A DNA stretch of 17,347 bases from NCBI GenBank assembly GCA_041485845.1, contig JBGPKH010000119.1, positions 1 through 17,347 of the forward strand. The letters are read 5' to 3'. A program made the translations under genes and the position numbers. A model generated the notes under the pieces. The model saw only the letters and a program-made list of their open reading frames with translations, made no database searches and was not told the DNA's origin. Below, piece by piece: positions 13,206 to 17,347 of this stretch. Numbering within the stretch: position 1 is the stretch's first letter; each line of letters opens with the position of its first letter. The stretch comes from OMOG01 sp041485845 (GTDB lineage: Bacteria > Acidobacteriota > Terriglobia > Bryobacterales > Bryobacteraceae).

Positions 13206-13742
13206 GTGGACACCCAGAACCCCGACCCGAATCTGTCTCCCGTGTCTTCGGACGAGAGCCTGCCCGCCGAGACCCCCGAAGGACAACTCGCCGCTATCAC
13301 GGCCGAGCGCGACCGCCTGGCCGCCGAAAAAGACGAGCTCTACGACCGTTTGCGCCGCACCCAGGCCGACTACGAGAACGCCCGCCGCCGCGCCGAGCGC
13401 GACCGCTCCGATTTCCTGCAGTTCGCCGCCATGGACCTGGTACGCCAGATCCTTCCAGTCCTCGACGATTTCGAGCGCGCGCTCAAGGTGGAGACCGCCG
13501 ACCGGAACTATGCCAAGGGCGTGGACCTGATCTACCAGCGGCTCTACGATACGCTCAAGAAGATCGGGCTGGAGCCCATCGAAACGGTCGGCACGCAGTT
13601 CGATCCCAACCTCCATCAGGCAGTGGAGCGGGTCCCGACCGAAGAGGCGGACGACCAGGCGATTCTGGGCGAGTTTCAAAAAGGCTATAATTTCAAAGGA
13701 AAACTCCTCCGGCCCGCCATGGTAAGGGTCGCGGTCAGGTAG
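13206..13742 (+). CDS. grpE: Nucleotide exchange factor GrpE
   Basis: The 178-residue co-chaperone has an acidic disordered N-terminus (NPDPNLSPVSSDESLPAE), a long coiled-coil helix (AAEKDELYDRLRRTQADYEN then ARRRAERDR), and the beta-domain signature (GTQFDPNLHQAVERVPTEEA, then GYNFKGKLLRPAMVRVAV). GrpE releases ADP from DnaK. The GTG at 13206 gives MDTQNPD; no ATG is in a suitable place and no ribosome site is obvious (GATAAGCTAAGAATA precedes it), so it may depend on coupling or a leaderless message. It is followed by dnaJ after 4 bases. Confidence 0.95.
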   Translation: MDTQNPDPNLSPVSSDESLPAETPEGQLAAITAERDRLAAEKDELYDRLRRTQADYENARRRAERDRSDFLQFAAMDLVRQILPVLDDFERALKVETADRNYAKGVDLIYQRLYDTLKKIGLEPIETVGTQFDPNLHQAVERVPTEEADDQAILGEFQKGYNFKGKLLRPAMVRVAVR

Positions 13743-13746
13743 CGCT

Positions 13747-14868
13747 GTGAATCCCGTGTCGAAGAGAGACTATTACGATATTCTTGGTGTAGGCCGCGAC
13801 GCCGGTGAGGCGGATATCAAAGGCGCTTACCGCCGCCTGGCGCGCCAGTACCACCCCGACCACCATCCCGACGATCCTGGCGCCGAAGACAAATTCAAGG
13901 AAGCCTCCGAGGCCTACAGCGTGCTCAGCGACCCGCAGAAGCGCGCCACTTATGACCGTTTCGGCCACGCCGGCTTGCAGGGCTCCGCCGCGCCGACCGG
14001 CTCGACCTTCGCGGAGTTCAACGACATCTTCGGCAATCTCTTCGACTTCAGCGAGATTTTCGGAGGAGGCGGGGGCCGGCGGCGCAACCGGCCGCAGCGC
14101 GGTGAGGATGTCCGGTACGATCTCGAGATCAGCTTCGAAGAAGCGGTCTTCGGGTTGCCCACTGAAATCCAGGTGCCGCGGATGGAGGCCTGCGATCGCT
14201 GCAAGGCTTCGGGCGCGGAGCCGGGAACCAAACCGAGCACGTGTCCGACCTGCAACGGCCGCGGCGAAATCCTGTACCAGCAGAGCTTCCTTTCCATCCG
14301 CCGTCCGTGCAGCACCTGCGGCGGGTCGGGGCAGGTCATCCGCAATCCTTGCAGCCAGTGCCGCGGCCACGGCTACCGCCAGGTACAGCGCAAGCTCAAG
14401 GTCAACATTCCCGCGGGCGTGGATGAGGGTACCCGCATGCGCCTTTCCAACGAGGGCCAGCCCGGCCCCAACGGCGGCCCCCCCGGCGATTTGTACGTTT
14501 TCCTGAAGGTCAAATCGCACCCGTTCTTCGAGCGCCATGAAGCCGACCTGCACTGCACCATTCCGTTGAACATCGCCCAAGCCGCACTGGGATGCGAGAT
14601 CGATGTGCCCACGCTCGAGGGACCGTACCGCCTCAAGATCCCCGAGGGCGTCCAGACCGGCGGGCAATTCCGCCTCCGCCACAAGGGAGTGCCGATCCTC
14701 AACGGCAGCGGCCGGGGAGATATGCACGTGCATATCGATGTGCGCGTCCCTACCCGGCTCACGCGCGAGCAAAAGAAGCTCTTGGAACAATTGCGCGACA
14801 CGCTGCCCGTGGACAACGCCCCCAACGAAAAGGGCCTCTTCGAGAAGGTCAAAGACTACTTCATGTAA
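13747..14868 (+). CDS. dnaJ: Chaperone DnaJ (type A Hsp40)
   Basis: The 373-residue protein has a J domain with the HPD motif at 36-38, a Gly/Phe region (FGNLFDFSEIFGGGGG), four zinc-finger repeats over 149-209 (CDRCKASG, CPTCNGRG, CSTCGGSG, CSQCRGHG) and two C-terminal substrate-binding domains. DnaJ delivers unfolded clients to DnaK and stimulates its ATPase. The first zinc repeat has Ala in place of the first Gly of CxxCxGxG; all eight cysteines are present. The GTG at 13747 adds MNPV to the usual MSKRDYYDILG; the GTG at 13756 is the other possible start. AGGT near the grpE stop may serve as ribosome site. The gene ends before a heptamer repeat array. Confidence 0.96.
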   Translation: MNPVSKRDYYDILGVGRDAGEADIKGAYRRLARQYHPDHHPDDPGAEDKFKEASEAYSVLSDPQKRATYDRFGHAGLQGSAAPTGSTFAEFNDIFGNLFDFSEIFGGGGGRRRNRPQRGEDVRYDLEISFEEAVFGLPTEIQVPRMEACDRCKASGAEPGTKPSTCPTCNGRGEILYQQSFLSIRRPCSTCGGSGQVIRNPCSQCRGHGYRQVQRKLKVNIPAGVDEGTRMRLSNEGQPGPNGGPPGDLYVFLKVKSHPFFERHEADLHCTIPLNIAQAALGCEIDVPTLEGPYRLKIPEGVQTGGQFRLRHKGVPILNGSGRGDMHVHIDVRVPTRLTREQKKLLEQLRDTLPVDNAPNEKGLFEKVKDYFM

Positions 14869-14872
14869 CAGA

Positions 14873-14955
14873 CGCCCCTGGCCCCCGGCCCCCGGCCCAC
14901 GGCCCCTGGCCCCCGGCCCCCGGCCCCTGGCCCCTGCCCCCGGCCCCTGGCCCCT
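14873..14955. repeat. Heptanucleotide tandem array GGCCCCN
   Basis: About 12 units of GGCCCCT or GGCCCCC run head to tail, with one GGCCCAC, one 6-base unit (14936-14941) and a divergent first unit. The minus strand is a series of 4-5 G runs separated by CC or CCA, a strong G-quadruplex pattern. It fills the gap between the convergent dnaJ and TonB genes. Confidence 0.9.
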
Positions 14956-14960
14956 GTCGC

Positions 14961-16016
14961 CTACGGCTTCGGCATGTTGTAAGCGAAGTTGAACTGCAGC
15001 ACGATCCTCTCCCCCTTGTAATCCGCCGGCAGCGGCGGAAACGGCACCGACGCGCTGATCCCCGCGATCGCGGCCTTATCCAGCGAGTCCGTCCCCGAAG
15101 CGCTGGCAATCACCAGCTTGGGAACATTACCGTCCCGGGCAATCGAAAACTGGATGGCCACCGATCCCCTGCGCCCATAGCGCACGCTCTCCGGGATCAC
15201 CGCCATCCAGTGCTGCTTCACCGAAGCCAGCACGCGAATCAGGTAGGGCTTGAAATCCACTCCCAGCGGATCGCTCAGCAGTTGCAGTTGGCTGCCCGGA
15301 GACCCCGGGGATGGCGGCAGGTTGACCGCCGACCCGCCCGGACCCGCGCTCCCCGCGTCGCCGACCGTCAGCCCGCCCGCGGAACCGGGTCGCGCCGCCT
15401 GCCGGATCGCCTCCGAGACGGCATTGCCCGGAACGGGAATGGCGCTATGCCCCGGCGCTACCGGGGGCGGCGGTCCGCTGACATTCTCGAACGCCAGCTT
15501 GGGCTTCTCCACCGTTTGAATCTGCGGAACCGGGGGAGGCGGCATCTGCGGAAGGTCGGTCTTGGGCGGCTCTTTGATCGCAGTTTCGATCTTCGGCGGC
15601 TCCGGCAGCGGCGTCGCCGGCGCGGGTCTGGGCGCGGGCATCGACGGGATTACCGCCTGGCGCGCGGCCGCCGGCCGGTTGGTGGAGGGCATCGGAGCGG
15701 GACTCTGAAGGCGCGGCCGCGGCGAGATTTCGGCGGCGTTGAACTCCTTGGTGACTTTGCCTTTATTCGGCGCCTTTTGGGTCAACTCGGTCAGCGGTTC
15801 GATCAGCGGCGTAATCACCCGATGAATCAAGGGGCCGGACTCTGGCCGAGCTTGGTACAGGCTCGACGGCAGCAGCGCCAGGGTCAGGATCGCAGCGCCA
15901 TGCACCAGCACCGAAAGGACCGCCGCCTTCTGCGTGCGAGCACGTGAATTCGGGTCGCCCCACTTGGTGAGAAGGTTCAGTTCGACGTCAGCCAGAGGTT
16001 GGACTAAAGGTTCCAT
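14961..16016 (-). CDS. TonB-family energy transducer
   Basis: The 351-residue protein has a cytoplasmic N-terminus, one membrane anchor at about 31-52 (AAVLSVLVHGAAILTLALLP), a long proline-rich periplasmic linker (about 55-250: PAPMPSTNRP, MPAPRPAPATPLPEPPK, PPPPVPQ) and a TonB C-terminal domain at about 265-351 (VRYGRRGSVAIQFSIARDGN, then SLDKAAIAGISASVPFPPLP). It couples the proton motive force to outer-membrane transport or related envelope work. Its start overlaps the upstream dehydrogenase gene by 13 bases, which indicates one operon with lpxI. No exbB or exbD is in the window. The partner receptor is unknown. Confidence 0.9.
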   Translation of the reverse strand: MEPLVQPLADVELNLLTKWGDPNSRARTQKAAVLSVLVHGAAILTLALLPSSLYQARPESGPLIHRVITPLIEPLTELTQKAPNKGKVTKEFNAAEISPRPRLQSPAPMPSTNRPAAARQAVIPSMPAPRPAPATPLPEPPKIETAIKEPPKTDLPQMPPPPVPQIQTVEKPKLAFENVSGPPPPVAPGHSAIPVPGNAVSEAIRQAARPGSAGGLTVGDAGSAGPGGSAVNLPPSPGSPGSQLQLLSDPLGVDFKPYLIRVLASVKQHWMAVIPESVRYGRRGSVAIQFSIARDGNVPKLVIASASGTDSLDKAAIAGISASVPFPPLPADYKGERIVLQFNFAYNMPKP

Positions 16017-16975
16017 CCGGCTACCAGGGCGCGCGAGACAACATCCGAATGCTCCTTGATTTTATCAAGAATCGCCATCGCGACCCCAAGGGTTAGACGT
16101 GCGGAGGGGCCGGAACATTTCGCTGGATTGCGCGTTTCTACGCTGTCGAGAAAGGCCTCCAGTTGCAGCTTGAGCGGCTCCGCCTTGGCAACCTGCGCCT
16201 GCTCGAAACCGATCTGCCGCCCTTCGCCCACCGAGAAGATCGCCAGGTCCTGCCGGCCGTAGTCGAGGGAAAGGTACTGGTGAGGCTGAAACAAGCGCAG
16301 CTTCCGCACCCGCTCGGTGGAGATGCGGCTGGCCGTCAGGTTGGCCACGCAGCCGTTGGGAAACTGGAGGCGCACGTTGGCGATATCCACTTTCGAGGAG
16401 AGGATGGAAATCCCCGCGGCGCGGATCTCTTGCGGCTCGGCGTGGGTCAGCGCCAGCACGATATCCACATCGTGGATCATCAGGTCCAGCACCACGTCCA
16501 CGTCGAGGCTCCGGGGACTGAACAGGTTCAGCCGGTGGATCTCGAAAAACAGAGGCAGCGTAGCGCGATGCTCCAACTCGAGGACCGCGGGATTGAATCG
16601 TTCCAGATGCCCCACCTGGAGGATGCGGCCATGCCGCCCGGCCGCATCGATGAGTCGGGCGGCGGATTCCAGGTCCGCCGCGATGGGCTTCTCGACCAAG
16701 ACATCGATCCCCGCCTCGATCAACACGCCGGCAACCTCTTCATGCCCGATCGTGGGAACCGCGACCACCGCCGCATCTACCAGCCCTGCCAGTTCCCGGC
16801 AATCGCGGAGAGCCCTCGCGCTATATTGCGCCGCCGCCTCCGACGCGCGCGCCCCATCCACGTCCACCACGGCCACCAGTTCCGCCCGCGTCGATTCGTG
16901 AATCACGCGGCAATGATTCCGCCCGAACTGCCCCGCCCCAACCACTGCCAGCCGGGCTCTCTTATTTGTGTTCAT
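16004..16975 (-). CDS. Gfo/Idh/MocA dehydrogenase, possibly GnnA-like UDP-GlcNAc 3-dehydrogenase
   Basis: The 323-residue oxidoreductase has the Rossmann motif RLAVVGAGQFG (8-18), the EKPI motif with the catalytic lysine (95-98), GHLERFNPA (122-130) and DLMIHDVDI (164-172). GHxERFNP and HDxDI are typical of the sugar-nucleotide branch that includes WlbA and GnnA. GnnA oxidises UDP-GlcNAc at C3 so that an aminotransferase can make the diamino sugar of some lipid A types; its place directly after lpxI supports a lipid A role, but no gnnB-like aminotransferase is in the window. The start ATG and the residues MNTNK lie in dispersed repeat A; the frame has no other ATG near the Rossmann strand and no ribosome site. 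It overlaps the TonB gene by 13 bases. Confidence 0.85.
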   Translation of the reverse strand: MNTNKRARLAVVGAGQFGRNHCRVIHESTRAELVAVVDVDGARASEAAAQYSARALRDCRELAGLVDAAVVAVPTIGHEEVAGVLIEAGIDVLVEKPIAADLESAARLIDAAGRHGRILQVGHLERFNPAVLELEHRATLPLFFEIHRLNLFSPRSLDVDVVLDLMIHDVDIVLALTHAEPQEIRAAGISILSSKVDIANVRLQFPNGCVANLTASRISTERVRKLRLFQPHQYLSLDYGRQDLAIFSVGEGRQIGFEQAQVAKAEPLKLQLEAFLDSVETRNPAKCSGPSARLTLGVAMAILDKIKEHSDVVSRALVAGWNL

Positions 16976-16995
16976 TCGTGTTCATTTGTGGCTAA
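16961..16995. repeat. Dispersed repeat A, copy 2 (single arm) at the lpxI/dehydrogenase junction
   Basis: 33 of 35 bases match the right half of the copy at 2059-2093. The repeat contains both the TAG stop of lpxI (16992-16994) and the ATG of the next gene (16973-16975), so the whole 16-base intergenic junction consists of repeat sequence. The second inverted arm is absent. Confidence 0.88.
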
Positions 16996-17347
16996 TCATT
17001 CTTCGCCGCCTGGAGCCCCACAATCGCGATCTCCGCCTCGTCCGCCGCCCGGATCATCTCTTCGCGATCCAGCATCAACGTGCGGCCCGCCTCCACCGCC
17101 AGCACGGCCGTCCCCGTCTCGCGCATCACCGGAACCGTGGCCAGCCCCACTACCGGGACATCAAACAGCAGATGCTCCCGCCGCAGCGCTACTTTCACCA
17201 GCGCCATCCTCCGGCCGTTCACCAGGCTGGCCGCCCGGCGCAGCATGGCGTCGGTGCCCTCCATGGCCTCCACCGCCACGCAAGCCCGCTCGCAAATCGC
17301 CACGCTCTGCCCCACATCGAAACCCGCCAAAGCATTCGCCACGCGCC
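16992..17347 (-). CDS. lpxI: UDP-2,3-diacylglucosamine pyrophosphatase LpxI, C-terminal part (partial)
   Basis: About 117 residues of the C-terminal LpxI domain (old DUF1009) are present, with the 5' part beyond the window end. Typical segments are VANALAGFDVGQSVAI, VAVEAMEGTDAMLRRA, MALVKVALRREHLLFDVPVV and AVLAVEAGRTLMLDREEMIR. LpxI cleaves UDP-2,3-diacylglucosamine to lipid X and UMP, an early step of lipid A synthesis, and is the alternative to LpxH in many bacteria. The EGTD aspartate belongs to the conserved functional region. The TAG stop is supplied by dispersed repeat A. It is followed by the dehydrogenase and TonB genes on the same strand. Confidence 0.92.
   Translation of the reverse strand, partial: RVANALAGFDVGQSVAICERACVAVEAMEGTDAMLRRAASLVNGRRMALVKVALRREHLLFDVPVVGLATVPVMRETGTAVLAVEAGRTLMLDREEMIRAADEAEIAIVGLQAAKND

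Noticed and set aside
14873..14955. Possible CRISPR array
   Set aside because: Units are 7 bases with no spacers; it is a simple tandem repeat.
14592..15947. 451-codon plus-strand frame across the dnaJ end and TonB gene
   Set aside because: It runs out of frame through the dnaJ C-terminus and the heptamer array and antisense to TonB; arginine- and proline-rich with no domain.

Overview
The window reads as chromosomal DNA of a GC-rich soil bacterium, most likely an Acidobacteriota of the Solibacter/Bryobacter type. The evidence is a secreted TIGR03435-family protein (a family known mainly from that group), a giant secreted M14-type peptidase, LpxI in place of LpxH for lipid A synthesis, several toxin-antitoxin modules, and short dispersed repeats at gene ends. 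This placement is inference from gene content; no rRNA, tRNA or CRISPR array is visible.

Layout. 1-977 (+): C-terminal half of biosynthetic arginine decarboxylase (speA). 978-1349: gap with a transposase relic on the minus strand. 1350-4052 (+): exported methyltransferase-like protein, a Gfo/Idh/MocA oxidoreductase, and the TIGR03435 protein. 4267-5782: defence/stability patch with a DUF433-DUF5615 pair whose toxin carries two compensating frameshifts, a relic of an XRE antitoxin, and an intact higBA pair with a clear promoter and operator. 5866-7933 (-): OmpR-type response regulator and its histidine kinase. 8026-11058 (-): secreted M14 metallopeptidase. 11175-11669 (-): hicBA. 11911-14868 (+): heat-shock operon hrcA - small membrane/coiled-coil protein - grpE - dnaJ, without dnaK. 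14961-17347 (-): lpxI (partial), a GnnA-like dehydrogenase and a TonB-family protein, tightly packed.

How parts work together. HrcA probably represses its own operon: a textbook sigma-70 promoter lies upstream of hrcA and a 7-bp inverted repeat (GTTACAA/TTGTAAC) overlaps its -10 box; this is not the classical CIRCE sequence. The lpxI-dehydrogenase-tonB group belongs to the outer envelope. The two-component pair sits downstream of the peptidase but has its own candidate promoter.

The most striking non-gene signal is a theme at gene ends. Two dispersed repeat families and one heptamer array occupy the 3' ends of genes. One family (GAATGAACAC units) supplies stop codons for the methyltransferase and lpxI and the start codon of the next gene after lpxI. 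Another (GGACAGGCC hairpin) encodes the last residues of SpeA and follows the peptidase stop codon. A second theme is -10-like boxes lying only 5-8 bases before start codons (methyltransferase, response regulator, higB, hicB), which suggests leaderless transcripts.
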